Source of the DNA: Dugong dugon
Lineage: Eukaryota; Chordata; Mammalia; Sirenia; Dugongidae
Direction: 5' to 3'
DNA: 64,000 nt
Assembly: GCA_030035585.1 (NCBI GenBank)
Contig: CM057465.1
Coordinates: 1,897,501 to 1,961,500, forward strand
Both the position numbers and the translations under genes were made by a program. The stretch's first letter is position 1. The number at the start of each line of letters is the position of its first letter. A model generated the notes under the pieces. That model saw only the letters and a list, made by a program, of their open reading frames with translations. It had not been told where the DNA came from and did no database searches. Shown here piece by piece: positions 31,482 through 42,530 of the stretch.

Positions 31482-34400
31482 GTGTTGTTAGGTGCCAATG
31501 AGCCAGTTCCAACTCATAGAAACCCCATGTACAACAGAAGGAAACACTGTCTGGCCCTGCGCCATCCTCACAAACATTGTTATGCTTGAGCCCATTGTTG
31601 CAGCCACGGTGTCAACCCATCTCCTTGAGGGCCATCCTCTTTTTCATTGACCCTCTACTTTGCCAACCATGATGTCCTTCTCCAGGGCCTGATCCCTCCT
31701 GATAACATGTCCAAAGTATGTGAGACGTAGTCTCACCATCGTTGCTTCTAAGGAGCATTCTGGCTGTACTTCTTCCAAGACAGATATGTTTGTTCTTTTG
31801 GCAGTCCATGGTATATTCAATATTCTTCTCCAACACCACAGTTTAAAGGCATCAATTCTTCTTCAGTCTTCCTTATTCATCATCTAGCACTTACGTACAT
31901 ATAAGGCAATTGAAAACATCAAGGCTTGGGCCAAGCATACCTTAGTCTTCAAGGTGACGTCTTTGCTTTTTAACACTTTAAAGAGGTCTTTTGCAGCAGA
32001 TTTGCCCAAAGCAATGTGTCCTTAGATTTCTTGACTGTTGCTTCCATGGGAGCTGATTGTGAATCCAAGTAAAATGAAATCCTTGACAACTTCAATCTTT
32101 TGTCCATTTATCATGATGTTGCTTATTGGTCCAGTTGTGAGGATTTTTGTTTTCTTTATGTTGAGGTGTAATCCACACTGAAGGCTGTGGTCTTTGATCT
32201 TCATCAGTAAGTGCTTCAAGTTCTCTTCACTTTCAGTAAGCAAGGTTGTGCATAACGCAGGTTGCTAATGAGTCTCCCTCCAACCCTGATAACCCATTCT
32301 TCTTCATATAGTTCAGCTTCTTGGATTATTTGTTCAGCATACAGATAGAATAAATATGGTGAAAGGATACAACCCTGACGCACACCTTTTCTGACTTTAA
32401 ACCACATAGTATTCTTGTTCTGTTCAAATGACTGCCTCTTGATCTGTGTACAGGTTCTTCATGAGCACAATTAGGTGTTCTGGAATTCCCATTCTTAGCA
32501 ATGTTGTCCATAATTTGTTATGATCCACACAGTTGAATGTCTTTCCATCGTCAGTAAAACACAGGTAAATATATCTCTGGTAGTCTCTCCTTTCAGCCAG
32601 GATCCCTCTGACATCAGCAGTGATATCCCTGGTTCGGCATCCTCCTCTGAATCTTCTGAATTTCTCTCAGTTCTCTTTTGATATACTGCTGCAGCCCATT
32701 TTGAATGATTTTCAGCATAATTTTGCCTGAGTATGATATTGAAGATATTGTTCAATAATGTCCACATTCAGTTGGATCACCTTTCTTTGGAAAAGGCATA
32801 AATATGACTTCCAGTCAGTCGGCCAGGAAGCTGTCTTCCAAATTTCTTGGCATAAATGAGTGAGCACTTCCAGTGCTGAACCCATTGGTTGAAACTTCTC
32901 ACCTAGTATTCTGTCAATTCCTGGAGCCTCGTTTTTCGCCAATGCCTTCAGTATAGCTTGTACCCTTCCTTCAGTAACATCAGTTTTTGATCATATGCTT
33001 CCTCCTGAAATGGTGGAACATCGACCAATTCTTTTCGGTATGCTGACTCTGTGTATTCCTTCCATCTTCTTTTGATATTTCGTGCTTCCTTTAATATTTC
33101 CTCCCATAAAATCTGTCAATATTGTAATTTGTGGCTTGAAGTTTTTTTTCAGTTCTTTCAGCTTGAGAAATGCTAAGAGCGTTCTTCCCTGTTGGTTTTC
33201 TAACTCCAAGTCTTTGCACATGTCATCATAATACTTTACTTTGTCTTCTTGAGCTGCCCTTTGAAATCTTCTGTTCAGCTCTTTTACTTCATTATTTTTT
33301 CCTTTTGCTTTAGCTACTTGACGTTCAAAAGCAAGTTTCAGAGTCTCTTACGATATGCATTTTGATCTTTTCTTTCTTTCCTGTCTTTTTAATGACCTTT
33401 TGCTTTCTTCATGTGTGATGTCCTTGATTTCATTCTGTAAATCTACTGGTCTTAGGCCTTTAGTGTTCAATCCATCAAATGTGTTCTTGAGATGGTCTCT
33501 AAATTCAGGTGGGATAAACTCAAGGTTGTACTTCAGCTCTCATAGACTCTTTCTAATTTTCTGTACCTTCAGCTTGAACTTGCATATGAGCAATTGATGG
33601 TCTATTCCACATCTATTCCACACTTGGCCCCTAGCCTTGTTCTGACTGATGATACTGAGCTTTTCTATCGTCTCTTTCCACAGATGTAGTCGATATGATT
33701 CCTGTGTATTCCATCTGGCAAGGTCCACTTGTATAGTTCCCATTTATGTTGTTGAAAAAATGTTATTTGCAGTGAAGAAGTCATTGGTCTTGCAACATTT
33801 TATCTTACCATCTCAGGTGTTGTTTCTATCACCAGGGTCTTTTTTCCCAACTACGGATCGTTCTTCATTTCCAACTTTCACATTCTAATCACCAGTAATT
33901 ATCAAAGCATCCTGACTGCATGTTTGATCAATTTCATACTGCAGAAGCTGGTAAAAATCTTCAATTTCTTCATTTTTGGCCTTAGTGATTGGTGCATAAC
34001 TTGTCTTCCTTGTAGGTGTATGGATAGTATCATATCACTGACAGTGTTGTACTTCAGGATAGATCTTGAAATATTCTTTTTGACAATGAATGCAACACCA
34101 TTCCTCTTCAAGTTGTTATTCCAGGCATAGTAGACCATATGATTATCCTATTCAAAATGGCCAATACCAGTCCATTTCGGTTCACTAATTCCTAGGATAT
34201 TATGGGTTCCATTTCATTTTTGATGACTTCCAATTGTCCTAGATTCATACTTTGTACATTCCATGTTCCAATTATTAATGGATGTTTGTAGCTGTTTCTT
34301 CTCATTTTGAATCATGCTTCATCAGCAAATGAGGGTTGCAAAAGCTTGACTCCATCTATATCATTCAGGTTGACTCTGCTTTGAGGAGGCAGCTCTTCCC

Positions 34401-34674
34401 CTGTTGTATTTTGAGTTCTTTCCAATCTCGGGGGCTCATCTTCCACACTATATCAGACAATGTTCTGCTGCTATTCATTAGGATTTCACTGGCTAGTTCT
34501 TTTCAGAAGTAGATCGCCTGGTCCTTCTTCCTAGTCTGTCTTAGTCTGGAAGGTCAACTGAAACTTGTCGGCCATGGGTGACACTGTTGGTATTTGAATA
34601 CCTGTAGCATAGCTTCCAGCATCACAGCAACATACAAGCTCCCAAAGCACGACAAACTGACAGATGCTTGGGGG
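31482..34674 (-). mobile_element. near full-length RTE (BovB-clade) LINE, decayed
   Basis: The 3' end is at 31482 ('gttgttaggtgcc'), and 3.2 kb of collinear RTE text runs to a 5' region near 34674. On the minus strand the order is apurinic-type endonuclease (about 34600-33500), linker, then reverse transcriptase (about 33000-31900). RT motif VRQGCILSPYLFYLYAEQI is readable at 32300-32400. The active-site YADD is destroyed by an approximately 7-bp deletion at 32250: the frame reads NLRYA and then diverges, where the copies at 18024 and 41602 keep ADD. Many other shifts are present, so it is not autonomous. Confidence 0.88.
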
Positions 34675-35560
34675 TATAACTACATATGAATCCACAATTG
34701 TCTCAAAAAAAAATTAAGAATGCTGAAAACACCCATCTGGCATTCCTTGTAAAGGGCATGGGAGATCTTCTAAGAGCTGGCCGGTTGTGTAATTGGGTCC
34801 AATGAGAGTCTATCTGCCAGGAGTCCCTTCAGAAAGAACTTGTAGATGTGTTAACTTCTGGTTAGGTCATGGACAATACTTGGAGAGGATGCCGGCTTGG
34901 ATGGGAAATGTTAGAAGCAACTAGTCCTTTTTAAATGCACAATTGCTGCCAACCTCAAGTCTGGTGCACGTGATATGCCCAGACCTAAGTTTATTTGTTT
35001 TCTCCCCAAACTGCTGCTTCCCCGTAAGTATATCCACACCCTAAAAGATCAAGTGGGGCTTTGGAGTGACCAGGGTTCATGTTTCTCCACCAGCGCACCC
35101 AAGTCCTCCCTACACATCATTCAACTGCACCCACCTCTCTATACATCCCCATGGTCATGGACCAGACCAATATTGTGCCCAGCTGGGCCACCACTCCAGT
35201 CTGCTGCCCCCTCTCCCTGTCTCTAGATGTACCCCTCTCTCCCCTGTCTGAAGAAGTGCTCTTTATAAAACAAAAATTTAATCAGATCTCTTCCAAGAAG
35301 ACATTCAAATGACACCCTCCACCATTGCTGTTTCATGCCTACCACTCCAAGACCATGTACCCTGGAGAGCAGGGGCCTTCTGTGTGTCACATGCCTTCTT
35401 AGCTGTGTCTCTGTTTCCTCCTTCTCAACAGGGGACAACACAGGACCTATCTTAAGAACAGTCCCAGACTTCAGTGAGTGGATACGTGTCCATCTCTACC
35501 AGTGCTAATTTTTGTTATCCTTGCTGGATCTATAGAGCTTAGCTCACAATCTGGACATAG
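34675..35560. other. no gene seen
   Basis: Unique DNA. Overlapping plus-strand frames near 34975-35310 show no domain. Confidence 0.45.
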
Positions 35561-35690
35561 AAAACCAGTTGCCACTGAGTTGATTCCAACTCATGGTAGA
35601 CCCATGTGCTGCAGAGTAGAACTTCTCCATAGGTTTTCTTGGCTGTAATCTTTGTGGAAGCAGATCTCCAGGCCTTTCTTCTGAAATGGG
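35561..35690 (-). mobile_element. AfroSINE, head missing
   Basis: 'aaaaccagttgccactgagt' through 'ggctgtaatctttgtggaag' to 'ggcctttcttctgaaatggg'. Confidence 0.82.
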
Positions 35691-36336
35691 TAGGTTAAAG
35701 CTGTCAACACTTTGGTTATTACAAGTAGTCCCCAACTTATGAAGTAGTTACATTATGATGGACTGCAATTATGAGTCATTTTTGGTTTTGGGGTTTTTTT
35801 TGGTACATTTTATCATTAGTAATATGTATTACATACAACGTTGTGGCGAGTAATTTGCTGATTTTATCATTCACATATGTTCACTTACAGATGTTCAATG
35901 TTATGATTTACTGTTCAAAACACTGCTGTATAGTAGGCTATGGCCTGGTCTACATGAAGTTGGTCAGGAGTCACAACAGATCAAAAGTTGGGCAATGCTC
36001 AACTCTAACAACATATGGCAATTGAACTGCTCACTTGCCTGATCGTCTTTACAACTAGGACTTCATTGTTATGACACGGTGGCTGACTTCATTGTAGACC
36101 AGGCCTATAGCGTGATCTTATTCAGTGTTTCACACCATGTTGTTAATTTGAAATTAGGTATTTGACTTACATCAGAACTGACTTAGAATGGAGTCGTTGG
36201 AGAGCTGGGTCACCGTTGCCTTCTGGGCACCTGGTATCAGATGTATCTCAGGAAATACCCTTGTCCTTGAGTGCCTGTGCTTCCTGGAACGGTGGCGAAG
36301 CTGGGCTGGAGTTTGCTGAGCTCTGTCCCTCTCTGT
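35691..36336. other. AT-rich DNA, possible old DNA transposon
   Basis: 'gtagtccccaacttatgaag' near 35727 and 'gacttacatcagaactgact' near 36163 resemble ends of a mammalian DNA transposon, but I cannot pair clean inverted termini. No coding signal. Confidence 0.3.
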
Positions 36337-36515
36337 GAAAACCCTGTTGGCATAGTGGTCAAGTGCTACGGCTGCTAACCAAAAGGTCAGCAGTTTGAAT
36401 CCACCAGGCGCTCCTTGGAAACTCCATGGGGCAATTCTACTCTGTCCTATAAGGTTGCTATGAGTCGGAATCAACTTGATGGCAATGGGTTGGGTTTTTA
36501 TTTTTTTATTTTTTT
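36337..36515 (+). mobile_element. AfroSINE
   Basis: 'gaaaaccctgttggcatagt' to 'ggaatcaacttgatggcaat' plus a T-rich tail. Confidence 0.92.
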
Positions 36516-36958
36516 GGTCCCTCTCCATAGGTCTGTGTGGTTCGTAACAAAGTGGAGATTCCAGCATGTTCCCCAGGTAGTGTTTCCCACATTCCTGTGT
36601 GGTTCCAGACAGGTAGCCCACAGGGGCAGAGACAGGAACAATTCTAAGATGTTGAACACCCTCTCCTTGGGTTCTGGAGGTCCCTGGGAAGAGGGGCTAT
36701 GGCCAATGACCCCCAGCCCCAGAGCAGGCCCATGAAGGGACCACTGTCTCCCCGGCTGCCAGGCTTTGATGGTGAGGGGGCTCCAAAGACAAAGAACCAT
36801 AGTCTTGACCCCACACCCACAAAGAGGGGGTTATGTGACCTGGGACTTGGTGAATTATGTCTGTTCATTTAAAAATGGTTCAGCCATCCCTTTCTTCATG
36901 TGTCCTGCTCATGACCAATGAGACTCTGCAATGCCATGCTGGGGGCCTGCCAGGGGAT
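36516..36958. other. no gene seen
   Basis: Unique sequence; only short chance frames. Confidence 0.45.
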
Positions 36959-37082
36959 TGTTGTTGGGTGCTGTCAAGTCAATTCCAACTCACGGGGACC
37001 TGATGTGGCAAAGCAGAACTGCCCTATAGGGCTTTCTAGGCTGTAATATTTATTAAAGCAGATCTTTGGGTGAAAGACCTGA
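36959..37082 (-). mobile_element. AfroSINE (RTE-type tail), head missing
   Basis: 'attgttgttgggtgctgtca' then 'ccctatagggctttctaggc' to 'agatctttgggtgaaagacc'. Confidence 0.82.
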
Positions 37083-37688
37083 CAATCTGCCAGGGGGTAG
37101 ACACAATCATGTGCGCCATGATGAGGATGGTCTCTTTCGTGAAATCAGGCACCTCTTGAGAACAGAGTAGACCAGCAGGATGATGGAGGGCACACTCCCT
37201 GTGGTGGAGATAGAGACCACAGCTTTTCTCTTTCCCTCCTTCTGCTCCCACGTGCTTCCTACCTTCCCCATGTGCTTGGCACCCAGCTGTGATGGTGACA
37301 CCAGCATGGCTCCTCCCTCTGCAGGCTGCCCCCTGAGGCAGGCACAGAACCCAACCGGTTCCTGCTCAACCTGCTCATGACTCACATGGAGGCCTTGTTA
37401 CAGGACCGGGGTGAAGTCTGGGTTCTGCATTTCTAATGAGCTCCCAGGAGTCAGTGCAGAGTAGACAGTGTGTAGGAAGGCTCTAGAGTCTACACACCCT
37501 TATCCAGGTGGGCAGGAGAGCTAGGAGGTGGATGGGCTTTAGTAGGAGTGACTGACATGGTTAGGGAGGAGACCCTGGCCCAGGGAGCCACCTGAGCAGG
37601 TGCTGGAGGTTGGAGTGGCCTTTGCTGGTGTAGGCAGGGGAGGAGGGGCAGCCGAGTTGAGGGTGTAGAGTGTGATGTCATAGGAACC
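37083..37688. other. no gene seen
   Basis: Unique sequence. Minus-strand frames at 37036-37385 have no family signature. Confidence 0.45.
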
Positions 37689-38192
37689 TGTTGTAGCGAT
37701 CTAGTGCCGTTATAACAGAAACACCACAAGTGGAAGACTTTAACAAACAGAAATTTATTCTCTCATGGTTTAGGAGACTAGAAGTCCAAATTCATGGTAC
37801 CAGCTCCAAGGGCAGTTTCTCTCTCTCTGTCAGCTCTGGGGGAAGGTCTTGACATCAATCTTCCCTTGGTCTAGGAACTTCTCAGTGCAGGGACCCTGGG
37901 TCTTCTTTCTTGGTGGTATAATGTCTGTCTCTCTGCTCCCTTCTCTCTCTTTTTGTCTCTTGTAAGATAAAAGGCGTGACTCAAGCAAGAGTGTGACTTG
38001 AGTAAGGGTGTGACTCAAGATATGCTCCACACTCATCCTGCCTCATTAACATAGAGGTTAGGATTTACAACACATCGCAAAATGGAGGATAATTACATCA
38101 GATTACAAAATGGAGGAAACTACATAATACTGGGGATCATGGCCTAGCAAAGTTGACACATATTCTTGGGGGACACAATTCAGTCAGTGATA
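37689..38192 (-). mobile_element. solo ERVL/MaLR-type LTR
   Basis: 504 bp, same family as 20390 and 56028 ('gatctagtgccgttataaca' to 'ggacacaattcagtcagtga'). It is flanked by the near-matching 5-bp repeats gaacc/gagcc. Confidence 0.75.
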
Positions 38193-38197
38193 GAGCC

Positions 38198-39793
38198 ATT
38201 GCTGGCACCAAACCCAGGGTGGGTGGAGGTATCTGTGAGGTCACTGCAAGAGACAGGTCTGAGGGTGGTGACTCAGGGTGGGATGCTGATGTCACTGTTC
38301 ATACAGGCATCCAGGGCTCTTCATGCTTGGGGTACAGAGAGAACAAAGCTCGGCATCTGTAGCACCAGGCCCCCTAGCAGGAAGTTCTCAGACTTGGAAC
38401 TGGGGACCGATGAGGAAGATCCACGTCTCCCTCTGCCACAGCTTGCCTGCTCTCTGACTTCTGAAGATGATTTCCCCTTCCTGGGCCCTGCAATCCTCAC
38501 CCATCTCCCCATTTCGCTGACAGTATTCCAACCTCTCGCAAGAAAGAAAAGGTGGCGCCATGTTGAAATCATGGGCTGACACTGTGATCACACCATTATT
38601 TTAATTAAGGGCCATCACCTCTGCTGACATCTCAGCTGCAACCAGGATAAACCCCAGAATGGGGCCAGCATTGGAGTGTGAGCCTTACCAATGCCAGGAA
38701 GTACCACCCACAACCACAAATGGACATGTGTCAAGGGCTTGGTCCTCGCTCTCCATCAGCATCCATACTTTGGCTTCACCTTCCGTTGGAAGGGCAAAGG
38801 GCTTTGCAGCCTTCCTTTTGCATAACTTTGCATGGAGGATGGCACTGTGCACAGCCGCCTGCCCCTCAACCACTTGCTCCAGATTGAAGCTGGCCGCAGC
38901 TGCCATCCATCATGCTTGGATGTGGGCCCATGTGTCGTGACGGCTGTCCAGTCTTGGGACCAGTCAGGCCAGAGCCCCAGTGAGCACAGTGATTGATTAA
39001 CAAGCACCAGCCGAATTACTCTCTGTAATGGTGATGAATACAGCTTGGACCAGGCTGGCAATGATGGTTGTTTATCCATTTTTAGACCCAGGAACAGCAA
39101 TCAAGTTTCTTCAGCTGGCTATTAATTACCACACATGGCCCCACAGTTAGGGGAGATGCTGGGCTCTCTTTCCAGCGTTCCCATCTGTCATGGGGAAGGC
39201 GGAGGGGCCAGTCTGTTCAGATTTTCTTCCTGTGAAGTTTTCCAATTCTAAGTGTCCCAATGTCAAATGGTATCTTGGTGGATGTTGAGATTGTAAACAT
39301 AGCCTGGTTTGGAGGGGATGCTGGCTGCCATCGTCTGAAACAATGAGGGTATGCTCACTGTGTTGGCAGACTTCACCCACCTTGACAGGGAGCAGCAGGT
39401 CTCCTTCTTCTTCTGAAAACCACCGCAACCATCCTTTGGAGTGGATTCTGCTCTCCCTGCTGGCTCGGACCACTGCCTCCAGATTTCCAGGACTTGTATC
39501 AACAAGATCCTCAAGGCTGGCATCATGCTGGCACTGGACAGAAATGGCCCCTGATAAGGCAGGATCTAGGGTCCCTGGTCTCCAGGTGGTATCTACCCCA
39601 GCCCAGAGACCTGCTCTACTAGCCAGGGGGGATGTTTCAAGCTGAGTAAGTCTGTGACATGAGAGTTGTAGGGGATTCATCCCCCATTTGCTATCTATCC
39701 ATGGTGTACTTAGGATCATGCATCCACTCAGAAATCTATCCCCCATCCCAGCAGCTCTTATCTGGAAACTGTAGTGTAATCTGAAGTAAGGAA
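38198..39793. other. no gene confirmed; unique DNA
   Basis: It holds a 222-codon minus-strand frame (39147-39815) that overlaps an RTE tail and shows no domain, and a candidate conserved block at 38985-39140. No AfroSINE, L1 or LTR is recognised in these 1.6 kb. Confidence 0.4.
38985..39140. promoter_or_regulatory. candidate conserved noncoding element
   Basis: 'agtgattgattaacaagcac' (PBX/HOX-like TGATTGATTAA), 'gaattactctctgtaatggt' (paired TAAT-type cores) and 'ggctattaattaccacacat' within 150 bp of nonrepetitive sequence. Confidence 0.32.
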
Positions 39794-39878
39794 TGTTGTT
39801 GTTAGTTGCTGCCAAGTTGGCTCCAACTCATAACAACCTTATGTATAACAGGACAGAATGTTGCCTTGTCCTCGCCAA
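39794..39878 (-). mobile_element. short 5'-truncated RTE 3' end
   Basis: 'tgttgttgttagttgctgcc', 'aactcataacaacc' and 'aggacagaatgttgccttgt' follow the RTE 3' end (not the SINE body). Only about 85 bp were inserted. Confidence 0.65.
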
Positions 39879-40436
39879 GGGTAAGGAGTGAAATAAATGC
39901 TTTCGTTTGAGAGCCTGGAGCACATAGTGCACAGGACTTGCAGACACAAGGAGCATAGGTTTGGGGTGGAGATTATCTGCATGTGGAAGGTAATTAGAAG
40001 ACCATACATTCACACAATTACTTATTTTCTAGCATCTGTGAAATCAACTCTAATCCAGGACAGAAGGTCGTGAGTGTATGTGTGTGTCTTGGGAATTGTA
40101 TGTGGGGGTGGGGGCGATGGGAGTATGCTTGAGATATTATGGGGTAAGGGCTGTATGAATATATTGAAGAAATACTAATGGTCAATAAACATGAAAAACT
40201 GTGTAACAGTCAAAGACATTTAACTTAATCACCACTGAGGAGAAATTTTCCCCTCTAATAAAAGTATAGGATCGTTATGAGTCAGAATGTACTTGATGAC
40301 ACACACCAACAATAACAATAAAAATTAACAAAGGTTAAAAAGACATTAACACTCAGTGTTGGAGAGGGTTTGGGGAAGTCGGTGTTCTCATAACTTGTTG
40401 GGGGGGACTTTGGGTTTTTATGATCTTTCAGGAGGA
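39879..40436. other. no gene seen; one SINE tail
   Basis: 40262-40312 carries a plus-strand SINE/RTE tail ('atcgttatgagtcagaatgt' then 'acaataacaataaaa'). The rest is unique with a GT/G-rich stretch at 40075-40120. Confidence 0.45.
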
Positions 40437-40605
40437 TGGAAGCCCTGGTGGCAGACTGGTTAAGAGCTCAGCTGCTAACCAAAATGTCAGCAGTTCAAAT
40501 CCACGAGCCACTTCTTGGAAACCCTATGTGGCAGTTCTACTCTGTCCCATAATAAGGTCACTATGAGTTGGAACCAACTCGACAGCAGTGGGTTTGCTTT
40601 TGGTT
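40437..40605 (+). mobile_element. AfroSINE
   Basis: 'gatggaagccctggtggcag' to 'ggaaccaactcgacagcagt'. Confidence 0.92.
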
Positions 40606-40805
40606 TTTGCAGGAGAACAATTGGTGGTACATACTGGTGGGCTCCTGGACCCAAGAATGGCAGGAGGTGTTGCTGCGCCTGTGGGACCACGTGGCTACCC
40701 TTCCCTCCTCCACAACCTCCTGGCACCCAAGCACTTTCATAGGATAGAACAAGTGCCACCTCGAGCCTCCACTTCTGCCCTCTGACATCTCACAGAGCAT
40801 GTCTG

Positions 40806-41235
40806 TGATGGTTAAGGTTGTGTGTCAATTGGCTGTGCCATGATTCTCAGTGATTTGGCTGTTTTGATATAGTTTGGCAGCTAAGTAATGATATAATCAC
40901 CCCCATAATGAGATCTGGTATAATGTAATAAGCTCCATGATGAAATCTGCTATGAGTAGCCAATTAGTGGAGAGTTTCCTTGGAGGTGTAGCCTGCACCC
41001 AATATATGTGGAATTTCTTGCAAAGTTCCCTGGCTTTTGCTTGCTCTTGATCCTCATCTGACCTCCAGTTCTTCGGACTTGAGCTAGCAGCTTAACTGCT
41101 GATCTTGGGATTCGTCAGCCTGTGCAACCTGTGAGCCAGAGGCCTGCTGTCTGACCCGCTGATCTTGGGTTCGACAGCCACTCAGCTGCATGAGTCAGGA
41201 GAAGCCTCCATCCTGACCCACAGACTTGGGACTTT
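40806..41235 (+). mobile_element. LTR-like element, 3' truncated
   Basis: 'tgtgatggttaaggttgtgt' then 'gtcaattggctgtgccatga', 'ggagagtttccttggaggtg' and 'cttcggacttgagctagcag' form an ordered LTR-like pattern I associate with elephant LTRs. It lacks its 3' end, where RTE sequence begins. Family not certain. Confidence 0.45.
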
Positions 41236-41853
41236 CCAGTTTTTGCATGCATATGATGAGATTGAAAATACCATGGCTTGGGTCAGGCTCACCTTAGTAT
41301 TCAAGGTGGCAGCTTTGCTTTTCAACACTTCAAAGAGGTCTTTTGCAGCAGATTTGCCTAATGTAATGTGTCTTTTGATTTCCTGACTGCTGCTTCCATG
41401 GGTGTTGATTGTGGATCCAAGTAAAATGAAATCCTTGACAACTTCAATCTTTTCTCTGTTTATCATGATGTTGCTTATTCGTCCAGTTTTGAGGATTTTT
41501 GCTTTCTTTATGTTGAGGTGTAATCCATACTGAAGGCTGTGGTTTTTGATCTTCACCAGTAAGTGCTTCAAGTCCTCTTCACTTTCAGCAAGCAAGTTTG
41601 TGTCATCTGCATATCGCAGGTTGTTAATGAGTCTTCCCCCAATCCTGATGCCCCGTTCTTCTTCATATAGTCCAGCTTCTCGAATTATTTGCTCAGCATA
41701 CAGATTGAATAGGTATGGTGAAAGGATGCAACCCTGGCACACAACTTTCCTGACTTTAAACCAAGCAGTGTCCCCTTGTTCTGTCCGAACAACTGCCTCT
41801 CGATCTGTGTACAGGTTCCTCATGAGCACAATGAAGTGTTCTGGAATTCCCAT
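41182..41853 (-). pseudogene. RTE reverse transcriptase core, open for 223 codons
   Basis: The minus-strand frame is the best preserved RT piece in the window. It contains the motif QGCILSPYLFNLYAEQIIRE (RT motif 4 region, residues about 39-58) and the active site NLRYADDTNLLAESEEDL (YADD, about residue 85, codons at 41602-41613). It then has the RTE-type HLNIKKAKILKTG and the SKAATLNTKVSLTQAMVFS thumb-like region. Both ends of the protein are absent (no endonuclease, and the C-terminus runs into LTR sequence), so it cannot support retrotransposition. Read-through into the LTR explains the last ~20 residues. Confidence 0.75.
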
Positions 41854-41855
41854 TC
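41236..41855 (-). mobile_element. RTE (BovB-clade) fragment covering the RT core
   Basis: It is collinear with the RTEs at 17247 and 31482 but lacks the 3' tail and the 5' half, so it did not arise as a simple 5'-truncated insertion. A later rearrangement or recombination with the neighbouring LTR is likely. Confidence 0.85.
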
Positions 41856-42086
41856 TGGAAGAAGCTTAGAACCAGAGAATTCAGGCTAGAAGATATCTCA
41901 GAGGCCATCCGAACCATTAGTTTGGAACATGGTTCTTGGACACCTGGGTTTCTGTGATGGTGCCCCAAGGTCCTAGTGGGAACATGGAGGGGACAGAAAG
42001 ACTGTACCCCATCTCCCCTGAAACCAAGCATCACTGATTTACCTGTGTTCTGTGCTGAAGCTCTCCTTGAGATCACATTTACAAAA

Positions 42087-42258
42087 CCAAACCAAAAAAA
42101 ACCCAAACCTGTTGCCATTGAGTTAATTCCGACTCATAGCAACCCTATAGGACACAGTAGATCTGCCCCATAGGGTTTCCAAGGAGTGGTTGGTGGATTT
42201 GAACTGCCAGTCTTTTAGTTAGCAGCCAAGCTCTTAACTGTTGTGCCACCAGGGCTCC
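42087..42258 (-). mobile_element. AfroSINE with target duplication
   Basis: 'aacctgttgccattgagtta' to 'gttgtgccaccagggctcc'. It is flanked by catttacaaaa (42076-42086) and catttataaaa (42259-42269). Confidence 0.93.
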
Positions 42259-42339
42259 CATTTATAAAAAATGCTCTGCTTTTAATTCCTCTAGAATTAT
42301 GAGACAGGATGTAGTTTAGTCAGAAGAGTGTCCACGCTA

Positions 42340-42530
42340 GGCCAGATTCCCTAGGAGGAAACCCCAGCTTCCTCAGTCACTGGAGTCCTGATCTTCAGTG
42401 AGATGCTGAATTCCTCTCTTAATTAGCTCTATCAATGGGAAAATGAGACGGGTTAAAACATGTAAAATGCTGAGAGTCCTTGCCACATAGAAAGTGGTTC
42501 GCAGGTGTCAGCCCTACTACCACCACTAAA
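42340..42530 (+). mobile_element. MIR SINE fragment
   Basis: 'atgggaaaatgagacgggtt' then 'gtaaaatgctgagagtcctt' and 'gccacatagaaagtgg' match the MIR 3' half. Confidence 0.5.

Noticed and set aside
37036-37385. Minus-strand frames first considered as an olfactory receptor remnant
   Set aside because: None of the receptor signature motifs can be read in any frame.
39147-39815. 222-codon minus-strand frame in unique DNA
   Set aside because: No domain, starts within an RTE tail region, and no splice or promoter evidence; could be tested with cross-species dN/dS.
41182-41853. Possible functional or domesticated reverse transcriptase
   Set aside because: Lacks endonuclease and both protein ends and runs into LTR sequence; a fossil fragment is the simpler reading.
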